Shown: positions 1 to 7,173 of the stretch, one piece after another
Layout of the letters: each line of letters begins with the position of its first letter
Numbering within the stretch: position 1 is the first letter of the stretch
DNA from: Novosphingobium sp.
Lineage (GTDB): Bacteria; Pseudomonadota; Alphaproteobacteria; Sphingomonadales; Sphingomonadaceae
Length of the DNA stretch: 47,540 nucleotides
Direction: 5' to 3'
Assembly (NCBI GenBank): GCA_017745295.1
Contig: JAGHZR010000030.1
Span: 1 to 47,540, forward strand
Notes under the pieces: model-generated
Told to the model about the DNA's origin: nothing
The model's database searches: none
The model's input: the letters and a program-made list of their open reading frames with translations, nothing else
Position numbers and translations under genes: made by a program

Positions 1-114
1 GCAGATGGCGGTTGAGGTAATCCGGATAATGGCATCGCGCGGGTTGAGGATTTCAGGATCGTCGACGGTATCCACGCGGACGTCGTGCTTGCCGTGCCAG
101 GTAAGGGCGCGCAT
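1..114 (-). CDS. Zinc-dependent alcohol dehydrogenase, N-terminal part (runs off window)
   Basis: The first 38 codons of a minus-strand gene are present and read MRALTWHGKHDVRVD and onward, followed by VDDPEILNPRDAIIRITSTA. This is the N-terminal strand of the GroES-like fold in the formaldehyde-dehydrogenase-like branch of zinc alcohol dehydrogenases, whose next residues normally carry the CGSDLH zinc motif that lies outside the window. The enzyme would oxidise an alcohol or aldehyde adduct with NAD(P) in the cytoplasm. Its ATG (114-112) overlaps the TGA of the SRPBCC gene upstream (TGATG), so the two are probably translationally coupled. The exact substrate cannot be read from this fragment. 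Confidence 0.8.
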   Translation of the reverse strand, partial: MRALTWHGKHDVRVDTVDDPEILNPRDAIIRITSTAIC

Positions 115-689
115 CAGGCTTTCTCCTCTTGAAGCTGCTTATGAGTACGCGACGAGGTCGCGACTTCGCCGGTTTCCATGAGCTGCTTGAACCGGCGCAG
201 ATCGCGACGCGCCTGGATCGCCGGCTCGCGCTGAAAGATCTTGGCGACGAGCTTTCCCACCAGACCGGCCGGCGGTTCGTAGGCGATCGTGGCGGTAACG
301 AGGGTCCCGCGTTCCCCCGCGTCGCGAAACTCGATCCGTCCGCTGCTGACCACGTCAGCATCCTCGCTCGACGTCCAGGCAATGAGTTCGTCCTGCCGCT
401 CCTCGGTAATTACGGCATCCCATTCGACGCTCTTTCCCGCAGGGGCCTTGACCACCCAGTGCGAGCGAGACGGCGTGAGTATGTCGATCCTTTCCACATT
501 GTCCATGAACGAGGGCAGCAGGCTGAAGTCTCGCCAGAAGGCAAACAGCTGGGAGCGTGGGCGATTGACCGTGACAGTCCTGCCGATGAGTTCGCCGCGC
601 GCGGTGCCCATCAGCGCGGTCAGCGCGTCGCGCCGGACATCCGCCGATTTCGAGGTAGCGGCAGGCGCGTCGTCTTTCCTGGTTGCCAT
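114..689 (-). CDS. SRPBCC (START-like, cyclase/dehydrase) family protein
   Basis: This 191-residue protein has a low-complexity N-terminus and then a helix-grip SRPBCC domain from about residue 30 to 165. Visible family features are the VNRPRSQLFAFWRDFSLLPSF stretch (membrane- or ligand-facing helix), VERIDIL and a WDAVITEE strand. Such proteins bind hydrophobic ligands in a cavity, and the family includes the Coq10-like polyketide cyclase/dehydrase branch. Function here is not known. The start at 689 was chosen over an upstream in-frame ATG because GGGAGAG precedes it at good spacing and the domain begins soon after. The TGA overlaps the start of the downstream alcohol dehydrogenase by one base, implying an operon, and sphingomonads often pair these two genes in stress loci (inference). 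Confidence 0.8.
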   Translation of the reverse strand: MATRKDDAPAATSKSADVRRDALTALMGTARGELIGRTVTVNRPRSQLFAFWRDFSLLPSFMDNVERIDILTPSRSHWVVKAPAGKSVEWDAVITEERQDELIAWTSSEDADVVSSGRIEFRDAGERGTLVTATIAYEPPAGLVGKLVAKIFQREPAIQARRDLRRFKQLMETGEVATSSRTHKQLQEEKA

Positions 690-915
690 TCTAGCTCTCC
701 CGATTGTCTGAGGGATGGCGCGATCATCACGTTCACAGCCTTCACCCTGATCAACGATACGGCCATGGTGAACGAGCCCGGTGGGGAAGGGTGGTCGTCG
801 CAACCTTGCCACGCTCCAGCGGGTGAGGGCACGGAACACGACCTGCCGAGACCGGAACTGGGTGCACCTCGCGCTTGCGCTCCCTATCTTGAGCTCATCA
901 AAGGAGGATCTTGCT

Positions 916-1179
916 ATGGCCAATGGCTGGGCACCTGACGGTGCCGTTCAGGATCAGATCGAAGACAGCGTAAAGGATGCCGTTTCGGCAGCCCGGGCGC
1001 GGATGCCGAGCGGAGAAGGGCTGTCGGACTGCGAGGATTGCGGCGAGCCGATTCCCCTGGCGAGGCGGCTCGCCTTGCCCGGCGCACGCACATGCATCGC
1101 TTGCCAGACGCTTCGCGACCGCAGGCCGCTTCATTCGCCGATCAATCGGCGGGGCAGCAAGGACAGCCAGCTGCGATGA
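916..1179 (+). CDS. DksA/TraR-family C4 zinc-finger protein
   Basis: This 87-residue protein starts at an ATG eight bases after a perfect AAGGAGG (901-907). It carries the family zinc finger C-x2-C ... C-x2-C in the segments CEDCGEP and CIACQ, with PLARRLALPGA between them, which is typical of the short TraR branch that lacks the long DksA coiled coil. TraR-like proteins bind RNA polymerase through the secondary channel and modulate initiation, often in stress or mobile-element settings. The gene stands alone on the plus strand among minus-strand stress genes. Family assignment is firm; the role is inferred. Confidence 0.88.
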   Translation: MANGWAPDGAVQDQIEDSVKDAVSAARARMPSGEGLSDCEDCGEPIPLARRLALPGARTCIACQTLRDRRPLHSPINRRGSKDSQLR

Positions 1180-1192
1180 TGGCTCGCCGCCT

Positions 1193-1933
1193 TTATGCGG
1201 CGAATGGCTTGCCCAGCCGTTCCCAGGCGAATGCTCCGGCAAACGAAGGTTGGGTGCTGGCTGCCAGGCTCTGTAGGCGCGCCTGGTCAGTGATCTCGAT
1301 CCTGCCTTTCCCCCGTCTGATGCAGCCAAGCTCATCGAGCTTTCTGAAGGTTCGGTTGACGTGAACATAGGTCAAACCGAGAATCTCGCCGACCTGAAAC
1401 TGCGTCAGGGGAAATTCGAACGCACCGTCGGATACTTGGTCGACGACTGAGAGGCGGTGGTGAAGGTCGATCAGCAACGCCGCGAGCCTTTCTACCGCCT
1501 GAGAGGCCCCGACCCAGGCAAGTGCCTGCATCAATGCGACGCGTTCCTTCTGAGCGCTGAGGAACAGCCCGACAGCCATGCGCGGCGCTTCCTTGAAAAT
1601 CTGGCCGATTGCGCAGTTCGGAATGGGAGAAATGCGTGCATCGGTCAGAGCTTCAAGCGTTTCGCCGGATTCTCTCAGCGCCAGACTGGGGCAACCGAGC
1701 AGATCGCCTGGCAGATGGATCTTGACGATTTGCCGCTTGCCGTCGCGTAGCAGGATCGAGGACGCTATCCAGCCTTCGAGAAGGAAAAAGATCCCATCTA
1801 TCCGGTCTCCCTCTTTTCTTATCGACTGCCCGCGGCCGATCTTTCGCGGTTCACCGAAGTGGCGTTGGAGCTTGCTTTTCTCGGGTTCCGTCGGAGAAAC
1901 AAATTCCTCAAGTCGATGAAAAGGTGAGTTCAT
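1193..1933 (-). CDS. Crp/Fnr-family transcriptional regulator
   Basis: This 246-residue protein has an N-terminal cyclic-nucleotide-binding fold (about residues 25-135, including the GRGQSIRKEGDRIDGIFFLL beta-roll and the strand LPGDLLG) and a C-terminal Crp-type winged helix (about 160-225, FPLTQFQVGEILGLTYVHVN then RTFRKL). There is no Fnr-type N-terminal cysteine cluster, so oxygen sensing through an iron-sulphur cluster is unlikely. The effector is unknown. The start at 1933 has GGGAGA five to six bases upstream and is preferred to an ATG 13 codons earlier. The gene lies tail to tail with the TraR-like gene, 13 bases apart. Confidence 0.88.
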   Translation of the reverse strand: MNSPFHRLEEFVSPTEPEKSKLQRHFGEPRKIGRGQSIRKEGDRIDGIFFLLEGWIASSILLRDGKRQIVKIHLPGDLLGCPSLALRESGETLEALTDARISPIPNCAIGQIFKEAPRMAVGLFLSAQKERVALMQALAWVGASQAVERLAALLIDLHHRLSVVDQVSDGAFEFPLTQFQVGEILGLTYVHVNRTFRKLDELGCIRRGKGRIEITDQARLQSLAASTQPSFAGAFAWERLGKPFAA

Positions 1934-2330
1934 GCAGGTCTCCCGGGAGCTGCTTTGCCCTGCAGCTGCCACCGGAATTTCGCATTAACATAAGTTATCA
2001 AGGCAGCTTGTGCGCCTTGGAGCGCGCGCCGCCGACGCCGCCGGTCCCGACGATGTTGGCCCCAGGGTTCAGGCGCTCATCCTCTTTATCGGGATGGAGT
2101 TCGGCTTCCCCGGCGCGTGCAGGGTTCTTTTCGGGAACGCCGGCGGGTGGCCTTCCATTCCCGTTCGTCCAGCGTCCGTCGCGTGTCAGAAGGTTTGTCC
2201 CGCCGCATCAATTCATCCAAAATTCTGCAAATTACCTCGCGGCGGCATTGTTGAGATCATCACCGGAGCCTTTCGGGCGAGCGTCGTTGCAACGGCACGG
2301 CGGGGCGCGACAAGCAGGCGACCAGAAGAG
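1934..2330. other. Non-coding interval between crp/fnr-like and cold-shock genes
   Basis: No convincing gene was found in these 397 bases. The part next to the Crp/Fnr gene (1985-2001) contains TTAACATAAGTTATCAA, an AT-rich, loosely symmetric stretch in otherwise GC-rich DNA. It is placed where a promoter or autoregulatory site would be, about 50-70 bases before the start codon. The remainder shows no coding signature or clear terminator. Confidence 0.4.
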
Positions 2331-2549
2331 CTATAGCTTCTGCTCGGTTCTGCCTATTCCAACGGCCGAGATTTTCCCGTTCCGCGCCACCAGAATGTCA
2401 TAGGTGACATTCTCGCCAGGGTTCAGGTGCGTCAAGCCCGCCTTTTGCAGCGTATCTAAATGAATAAACACATCGCTGCTTCCATCATCCGGCTTGATGA
2501 ATCCGTAGCCATGGCGGACACTGAAAAAGACTACCTGCCCAGTTTTCAC
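2331..2549 (-). CDS. Cold-shock domain protein (CspA family)
   Basis: This small single-domain OB-fold protein binds single-stranded nucleic acid. RNP1 is seen as HGYGFIKPD and RNP2 as DVFIHLD, followed by the family's Y-D-I-L-V strand and G-K-I-S-A-V-G end. The start is a GTG at 2549 with AGGGGG seven bases upstream, giving 72 residues. A second GTG six codons upstream (2567) would place that AGGGGG inside the gene and is less likely. CspA proteins act as RNA chaperones in cold or stationary phase. It is transcribed alone on the minus strand. Confidence 0.88.
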   Translation of the reverse strand: MKTGQVVFFSVRHGYGFIKPDDGSSDVFIHLDTLQKAGLTHLNPGENVTYDILVARNGKISAVGIGRTEQKL

Positions 2550-2631
2550 CGGGTGCCCCCTGTTCACAAACCGGTCGGAAATCCGAGTTCACAAGAGAAA
2601 TTGGCGCAAAATTCAACACAGCACCAACAAC

Positions 2632-2823
2632 CTATGTTAAATTATGCGTCCATCCCTCGAAGCCGATGAGGAATGCCTTGGCTTTCGCTTCGCTTTCATC
2701 GCACCTGACGTGCAGAGGGCTCGCGACCAGTTGCGTTGCAGATAATTGGATGGTTGTTCGTGCGATCAGAGCCAACGCCATCCCGAGGGAAAAAACGCTA
2801 TCCGACAGCGCTGATCCGTCCAC
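2632..2823 (-). CDS. Small hypothetical protein
   Basis: An open frame of 63 residues begins with GTG. The product has a hydrophobic N-terminal half (VFSLGMALALIARTT) and an acidic, helical end (CDESEAKAKAFL). I do not recognise the family. In favour of a real gene are its position 43 bases after the DUF1488-like gene on the same strand and its protein-like composition. Against it are the weak ribosome site and the non-ATG start. Confidence 0.35.
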   Translation of the reverse strand: MDGSALSDSVFSLGMALALIARTTIQLSATQLVASPLHVRCDESEAKAKAFLIGFEGWTHNLT

Positions 2824-2866
2824 GACCCGCAGCGATTTAAGGCTTGTTGCAGTGACATGGATTGCT

Positions 2867-3181
2867 TCAGCCTTCGAAAAGGCCGGGTTGCTCGTCGCGA
2901 AGGGCCTTTATCTCTTCAGCGGTTATGACAAACTCTGCTTGAGTCTTGTCGCTCGCGAGCCAGAGCCTGTGTGCAGCGGGAAGCAAAATACCCTGGTTCT
3001 CGTCGAAAACATTTTCCGCACTGCTATCGTTGACAGGAAAGGAGAGGGCTTCGATCTGTTCCAGCGCATCGCGGGCGACATAGAAGCGGTAGCGCGTTCC
3101 CTCCCATTGGCCGGTGAATTCCACAGCCTCGCGGTCGGCGATCCAACGTCGGACCGCAGGAGTGAACGTCAAATCGAGCAT
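2867..3181 (-). CDS. DUF1488-like small protein
   Basis: This 104-residue protein resembles DUF1488 in layout. An N-terminal TFTPAVRRW strand is followed by VEFTGQWEGTRYRFYVARDA, a helical ALEQIEAL segment, an internal acidic linker, and a C-terminal helix pattern (VITAEEIKAL). No catalytic motif is evident and the biochemical role of the family is unknown. It lies in a run of short minus-strand stress-type genes and ends just upstream of the 63-residue hypothetical, so the two may be cotranscribed. Confidence 0.55.
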   Translation of the reverse strand: MLDLTFTPAVRRWIADREAVEFTGQWEGTRYRFYVARDALEQIEALSFPVNDSSAENVFDENQGILLPAAHRLWLASDKTQAEFVITAEEIKALRDEQPGLFEG

Positions 3182-3256
3182 GCCGGTCTCCTCACGCGTT
3201 GCCTCGGCCCGGTCGGTCTTTGCCTTGCATCAAAACGAACAAATACCGCCCATTCG

Positions 3257-3739
3257 TCACGCTGCTACGCGCAGTGTAACTTGGACAGATCCTCCCTTCG
3301 CCAGAATGCCCGGTTCGGACTGGCGACGAGATTGTGCCTTATGTGCCACAATCCGATCTCGCAGCGCGACGAGGTCGACACCGGATTTCCGGCTCACTGC
3401 GAACTGGCCACCCGACAAGCTCTCCTGCTCGTGAACGTGCTGCGCGAATTTTTCGGACAGCATCGCGACCATCACCGCGAATGGGACATCTTGCTCCAAG
3501 GCGGACTCGATATCGCCTATCAGAATTCTGGAATGCTCGCGGTGGGTATCGACCTGGAAAGTCGAGGGAAAAATATTTTCCTCCACCCTCAGGTGAATTC
3601 GTGTCTCGCTACAGATTTCTCGGGCAAGCATTTTTCTGCGCGATGCCGACTTTGCGTTATCGAACTGGCGAAAAAGGTCTCTGACTTTACGGTGATCTGC
3701 CTTCAATAGCGCGATGGCATCGGTGAACACGTGTGGCAT
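3257..3739 (-). CDS. Hemerythrin HHE-domain protein
   Basis: This 160-residue four-helix protein shows hemerythrin-type metal-ligand motifs: ALLKADHRKVRDLF (first helix His), IHLRVEENIFPS (HxxxE), REHSRIL (third His) and FAQHVHEQE (HxxxE). Such proteins bind a di-iron centre and act in O2, NO or redox sensing or in iron storage. The start at 3739 was chosen because AAGGA lies just upstream and the first helix follows at once; an ATG 50 codons earlier adds sequence unlike the family. The tail after residue 130 is polar and probably disordered. Confidence 0.85.
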   Translation of the reverse strand: MPHVFTDAIALLKADHRKVRDLFRQFDNAKSASRRKMLAREICSETRIHLRVEENIFPSTFQVDTHREHSRILIGDIESALEQDVPFAVMVAMLSEKFAQHVHEQESLSGGQFAVSRKSGVDLVALRDRIVAHKAQSRRQSEPGILAKGGSVQVTLRVAA

Positions 3740-4114
3740 AGCGTCCTTCTTGTCCGGATATCTATCGATAAGCGCATTTCGGACGAACTCGTTCCCGGAT
3801 GCCGTCAAGGCCATGCTCGTGCCCGAAAAGTCTACGGCCGAAACTCTAGACCCTTGGGACAGAACATGGGCCCAATCGGATATTGTCAATGACAGCAGTG
3901 TCCAAGGCCCGGTTGTTTAGGTTTATCCGCAACAGCGAGGTTTGATTTCTACGAGTAGCCGGCGGTCGAAGTTGTCATAACCTGAAGAATTGTGGGCGTT
4001 TGACGGCGGTAGAGGACTTTCAACGACAAGAATTCGTGATAAAGCAGCGGCAGGCAAATGAAATAAGTCGGCAGGCCGCTGATGGCGCGCGCCGTCCCAT
4101 TTTGAAGTGCCGCC
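3740..4114. other. Interval between hemerythrin and HU genes
   Basis: These 375 bases hold no recognised gene. The part near 3740-3920 would carry the hemerythrin promoter and the part near 4090 the end of the HU transcript. The only notable sequence is a GC-rich GGCGCGCGCC palindrome near 4084, which lacks a T run and so is not a clear terminator. Confidence 0.35.
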
Positions 4115-4390
4115 TTAGCCGTTCAACTTATCCTTGATGGCTTTGGCTGGTGCAAACGTGAGCTTCTTCGAGGCTGCGATCTGGATGGTTTCGCCGGAAG
4201 AAGGATTGCGTCCCTCACGCGCCGGAGAATCCTTGACTTTGAACTTTCCGAAGCCGTTCAGCGAAATTTCGTCACCTGCGGCCGCCGCCTCCGCAATTGC
4301 TGCGAATACCGCATCAACCGCCTTCTTTGCATCAGCCTTCGTTACGCCGGTTTCGGCAGCCAGCTTTTCAGCGAGGTCGGAATTGTTCAT
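4115..4390 (-). CDS. HU-family DNA-binding protein
   Basis: This 91-residue protein has the whole HU/IHF fold: the N-terminal helical dimer region (DLAEKLAAETGVTKADAKK), the GFGKFKV strand and the DNA-binding arm SPAREGRNPSSGETIQI, ending with KAIKDKLNG. It is a nucleoid protein that bends DNA as a dimer. The start at 4390 has AGGAGA eight bases upstream. It is closest in appearance to HU-beta rather than IHF. It may be the last chromosomal gene before the integrase-marked island edge. Confidence 0.93.
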   Translation of the reverse strand: MNNSDLAEKLAAETGVTKADAKKAVDAVFAAIAEAAAAGDEISLNGFGKFKVKDSPAREGRNPSSGETIQIAASKKLTFAPAKAIKDKLNG

Positions 4391-4568
4391 TGTCGTGTTC
4401 TCCTGTAGTGACGATGGCAATCTGCCAGAGAATTATAGCCACCTATGCAGGTCAGCAATGTCATCCCGCCAACGCCTGTGCACAGTTTACCCAAGGCGTT
4501 TGGCGGGAACCGTCTCATTGTGGCTTAGAATGGCTAGATCACAGTAGTAAGCGTGTGTCGCGATCGGC

Positions 4569-4589
4569 CAAATCCAGCCCCCGCAATCA
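4569..4589 (+). repeat. Possible attL/attR: 3' end of tRNA-fMet-like sequence
   Basis: The sequence CAAATCC AGC CCCCGCA ATCA reads like the T-loop, T-stem, acceptor strand and tail of an initiator tRNA, whose 3' end is normally AAATCC-GC-CCCCGCAACCA with a CCCCGCA acceptor strand. The rest of the tRNA is absent, and the terminal CCA is mutated to TCA. P4-type integrases commonly recombine in tRNA 3' ends and lie just downstream in the same direction, as the integrase remnant does here. The assignment is from memory of tRNA sequence, not a search. Confidence 0.45.
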
Positions 4590-4737
4590 ATTCCAGTCCC
4601 AAGTCTACCGTCCCGCTACGTTCGGTGATGTCAATGGGCGGACACTTCCCCAGCAATATCAAGTGTTTTGACCATCCTGTAGCGTGGACTCGCGTCCTTC
4701 TGTGTCCCGTTCGCTCCCTCATGGTCATTTGCTGTGA

Positions 4738-4788
4738 GGGTATTTTTTTTGGGGTATTTTCTCCGCGGTCCTCCCAGACGAATACCCC
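4738..4788. repeat. GGGGTATT direct and inverted repeats before the integrase
   Basis: Two tandem copies of GGGTATTTT/GGGGTATTTT (4738-4746 and 4751-4760) are followed by an inverted AATACCCC (4781-4788). Similar short repeats are often found near integrase genes and may be arm-type binding sites for the integrase N-terminal domain. They end three bases before the proposed GTG start. Confidence 0.5.
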
Positions 4789-4790
4789 AC

Positions 4791-5270
4791 GTGTCGCCCA
4801 AGGAACTCGAGGTCAAATATGCAACGAAACGGCGCAGGCCGTACAAGCTCGCCGATGTCGGCGGGTTGCATATCTTCGTGCAACCGACGGGTTCCAAACT
4901 GTGGCGGATGAAGTACCGCTTTTGGGGCAAGGAAAAACTCCTCAGTTTCGGCAAATATCCGGAGGTTTCTCTCGCGGCCGCCAAGGCTAAGCGAGACGAT
5001 GCCAAGGCCTTGTTGGCTGAAGGCAGGGATCCCGGGACCGAGCGGAAAGCTGCTTCTGCCGCTCCGGTGCCGTCCCAGGATGGTTTCGAACAAATTGCGC
5101 ACGGTTGGCATGCCAACCGAGCGGATGGCCTCGACCCAGGGCATTTTGACAGGCTGCTCGCACACTTCGAGCGCGATGTCTTCCCGGGCATTGGTTCGCG
5201 GCCGATCGCCGAAGTCACCGCTCCGGAAATTCTGGCACTTATTGCGAAGAATGCGGTGAGCCTATCCTAG
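4791..5270 (+). pseudogene. Truncated P4-type tyrosine integrase
   Basis: About 159 residues remain of a protein normally near 400. The N-terminal arm-binding domain (DUF4102 type) is intact, with the hallmark LADVGGLHIFVQPTGSK, WRMKYRFWGKEKLLSFGKYP and VSLAAAKAKRDDAKALLAEG. Part of the core-binding domain follows (HFDRLLAHFERDVFPGIGSR, ITAPEIL type). The catalytic domain with the Arg-His-Arg-Tyr residues is missing, as the frame ends at 5270 and nothing downstream restores it. The GTG at 4791 is the probable original start. The gene is therefore inactive and marks an old island boundary. Confidence 0.85.
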
Positions 5271-5439
5271 AAGCGAGGCGATCAATCACCGACCGTCGAT
5301 GAAGTGGAGATCCTCTACTGCAACAATTTTCGTCATGCCTTTCCAGAGATGGGGTTCACCAAAACACGTTGGATCGTCATCGTTTTGAAATGACGGAACC
5401 ATAGGAGCGGCCCCCTCCGCCCCCCTGCTTGGTTGTTTC

Positions 5440-6009
5440 GTGCCTGTCATACGCCCGATTGATGCCTGGTTTGTCGAGGAGGTGCTTCCCCATGAGGCCC
5501 GGCTTCGCTCCTTTGCCAGAAAGCTAACCGGCTCGGCCGACGAAGCCGAGGACTTGTTGCAAGAAGCCTTTGCACGCCTCTTCTCGGTGCAGGGTTGGGC
5601 CGCGATCGAGAACCCGCCCGCTTATCTGGCACGCAGTTTGCGGCATATCGCGATCGAGCGGATGCGCCGCCGCCGCGTGGTCGACATGCGGCAGCTCATC
5701 GAGGCCGAGCATCTGCTGCTCGTCGATGAGCGGCCCGATCAGCACCGCGTGGCGGCGGGGCGGGAGAGCCTTCGTAAAGTGTCGGATTTCCTCGCGCACC
5801 TGCCGGAGCGGACCCGTACCGTTTTCGTGCGCCGCCGGATCGAAGGAGAATCCTCGAAGGCCATAGCGGCGGACCTGGGGATCAGTATCTCTACATTCGA
5901 GAAACGTCTGGCCCGCGCTATCGAACTGCTGATGCGGGCGCGCCTGCTGGACGAAGACATCTCGCCGCTCGATTCGGATGGAGATCGCGAACTGTCCGGC
6001 CAAGGATAA
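5440..6009 (+). CDS. ECF sigma factor, FecI type
   Basis: This 189-residue protein has sigma region 2 (about residues 12-80, with the FecI-like ADEAEDLLQEAFARLF) and region 4 (about 125-175, LPERTRTVFVRRRIEGESSK then IAADLGISISTFEK). It directs RNA polymerase to promoters of surface-signalled uptake genes. The start used is GTG at 5440, with no strong ribosome site. It is followed by fecR and a TonB receptor with an STN domain, the usual order for a trans-envelope signalling unit, so the target is likely the receptor/phosphatase genes at 7.2-11.3 kb. Confidence 0.92.
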   Translation: MPVIRPIDAWFVEEVLPHEARLRSFARKLTGSADEAEDLLQEAFARLFSVQGWAAIENPPAYLARSLRHIAIERMRRRRVVDMRQLIEAEHLLLVDERPDQHRVAAGRESLRKVSDFLAHLPERTRTVFVRRRIEGESSKAIAADLGISISTFEKRLARAIELLMRARLLDEDISPLDSDGDRELSGQG

Positions 6010-6095
6010 CCAACGCGAAAAAAACTGCATGCGGCGTGGCGGTTTTTCTGCGCTCGCTCGTCTTATGATCCGGCTTTTGGTGTGACGCGTCGGGT

Positions 6096-7034
6096 ATGAC
6101 TATCTTCAACATGAAACGAAACTCTCGCGCGGAGGCGACGAAACAGGCGGCAGTCTGGTTGGCGCGCCATGAGGCGGGCACCATCGACGCGGCCGATTTC
6201 GAGGTCTGGCGTAGCGCCGATCCGGCCCATGCCGTCGCCTTCGTGCGTGCGCTCGCGGCCTGGAATGCTGCGGGCAGACCGCGGGAGCATGCGGAGCCGT
6301 CGCTCTTCACGCGCCGTAAGGCGCTGTTTTCGGCGGCAGCTTTCGGCATGGCCGGTCTGGCCACTGCCGGGGGTTTCGCAACCCAGGCCTATGCCTGGGA
6401 AAGTGCCAGTTCGAAGATCGGCGAAACCCGCCGCGTCATTCTACCGGACGGCAGCCGTGCCATGCTGAACACCGACAGCGTCCTGCAATGGCGCTTTTCT
6501 CGTGACGAGCGATCACTATGGATCGAGCGCGGCGAAGTCGCCCTTGAACTGGAGCGCGGCATTCCGGCCCAGGTCAACGGGCTGGGCCGGGTCGCCACCC
6601 TGACCGCCGGGCGTTTCAACGTCCGGCTCGAAATCGGCTCAATGGACGTCACCGTACTTCGCGGACGCGCCATTGCGGGGGCGCGCGAAGCCGGGAGCTC
6701 CGCCGACGGGGGAATTACCGCCACATCAACCGAAGGGCTGCTCCTGTCGGCTGCCCTGCCGTCCGTACGCCCGGCCAGTATGGAGCAACTGGCTGCTACG
6801 GTCGCCTGGCAGCAGGGCGAGATTCTTTTCGACAACGAGCCGCTCCAAAGCGCGGTACGGGAATATAATCGCTATCTCGACCACAAGATCGTGATCGCCG
6901 ATCCCGTTATCACCGACACGCTTGTCGGTGGACGCTTCACAACGCGAGACCCCGAAGCCTTTCTGTTTGCACTCGATCGCGGCCTTGGAATCCGCGTGAC
7001 GCCGCGTGACGGAACTTTCGTACTGACCCGCTGA
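6096..7034 (+). CDS. FecR-family anti-sigma / signal-transfer protein
   Basis: This 312-residue inner-membrane protein has a DUF4880-type cytoplasmic region (residues about 12-58, AAVWLARHEAGTIDAADFEVW), a hydrophobic segment (about 75-97, FSAAAFGMAGLATAGGFATQ), a FecR domain (about 105-205, RRVILPDGSRAMLNTDSVLQ and the SLWIERGEVALEL strand), and a C-terminal STN-like domain (about 235-312). It would hold the FecI sigma factor inactive until the receptor's STN domain reports a bound ligand. It lies 86 bases after fecI on the same strand. The family call is firm; the ligand is unknown. Confidence 0.93.
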   Translation: MTIFNMKRNSRAEATKQAAVWLARHEAGTIDAADFEVWRSADPAHAVAFVRALAAWNAAGRPREHAEPSLFTRRKALFSAAAFGMAGLATAGGFATQAYAWESASSKIGETRRVILPDGSRAMLNTDSVLQWRFSRDERSLWIERGEVALELERGIPAQVNGLGRVATLTAGRFNVRLEIGSMDVTVLRGRAIAGAREAGSSADGGITATSTEGLLLSAALPSVRPASMEQLAATVAWQQGEILFDNEPLQSAVREYNRYLDHKIVIADPVITDTLVGGRFTTRDPEAFLFALDRGLGIRVTPRDGTFVLTR

Positions 7035-7173
7035 GAACTGGTTCTTCGGGCTATCGAAGGCAGATCCTCCAGGCGCGTTAAAAAAATTCAAGCCGGCATG
7101 GAGGTTTTTCCGGGCCGGTTCGTCTTGGAGGACAGAGGCGCCGCAGGGCGCCCTCCACAAGGGGTCTCATTTC

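Larger units (their letters stand above)
4391..4790. other. Interval with putative attachment-site remnant and arm repeats
   Basis: These 400 bases contain no gene. They hold the HU promoter region, a 21-base stretch (4569-4589) that matches the end of a bacterial initiator tRNA, and a set of GGGGTATT-type repeats (4738-4760, with an inverted AATACCCC at 4781-4788) directly before the integrase start. The combination looks like one end of an integrated element. Confidence 0.5.

Noticed and set aside
854..880. GGAAC as a possible sigma-EcfG promoter before the TraR-like gene
   Set aside because: No CGTT-like -10 was found at 16-17 bases spacing, so the match is only to half of the consensus.
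2666..3709. 347-codon plus-strand open frame
   Set aside because: It runs antisense through the DUF1488-like and hemerythrin genes. The hemerythrin His/Glu motifs on minus are decisive.
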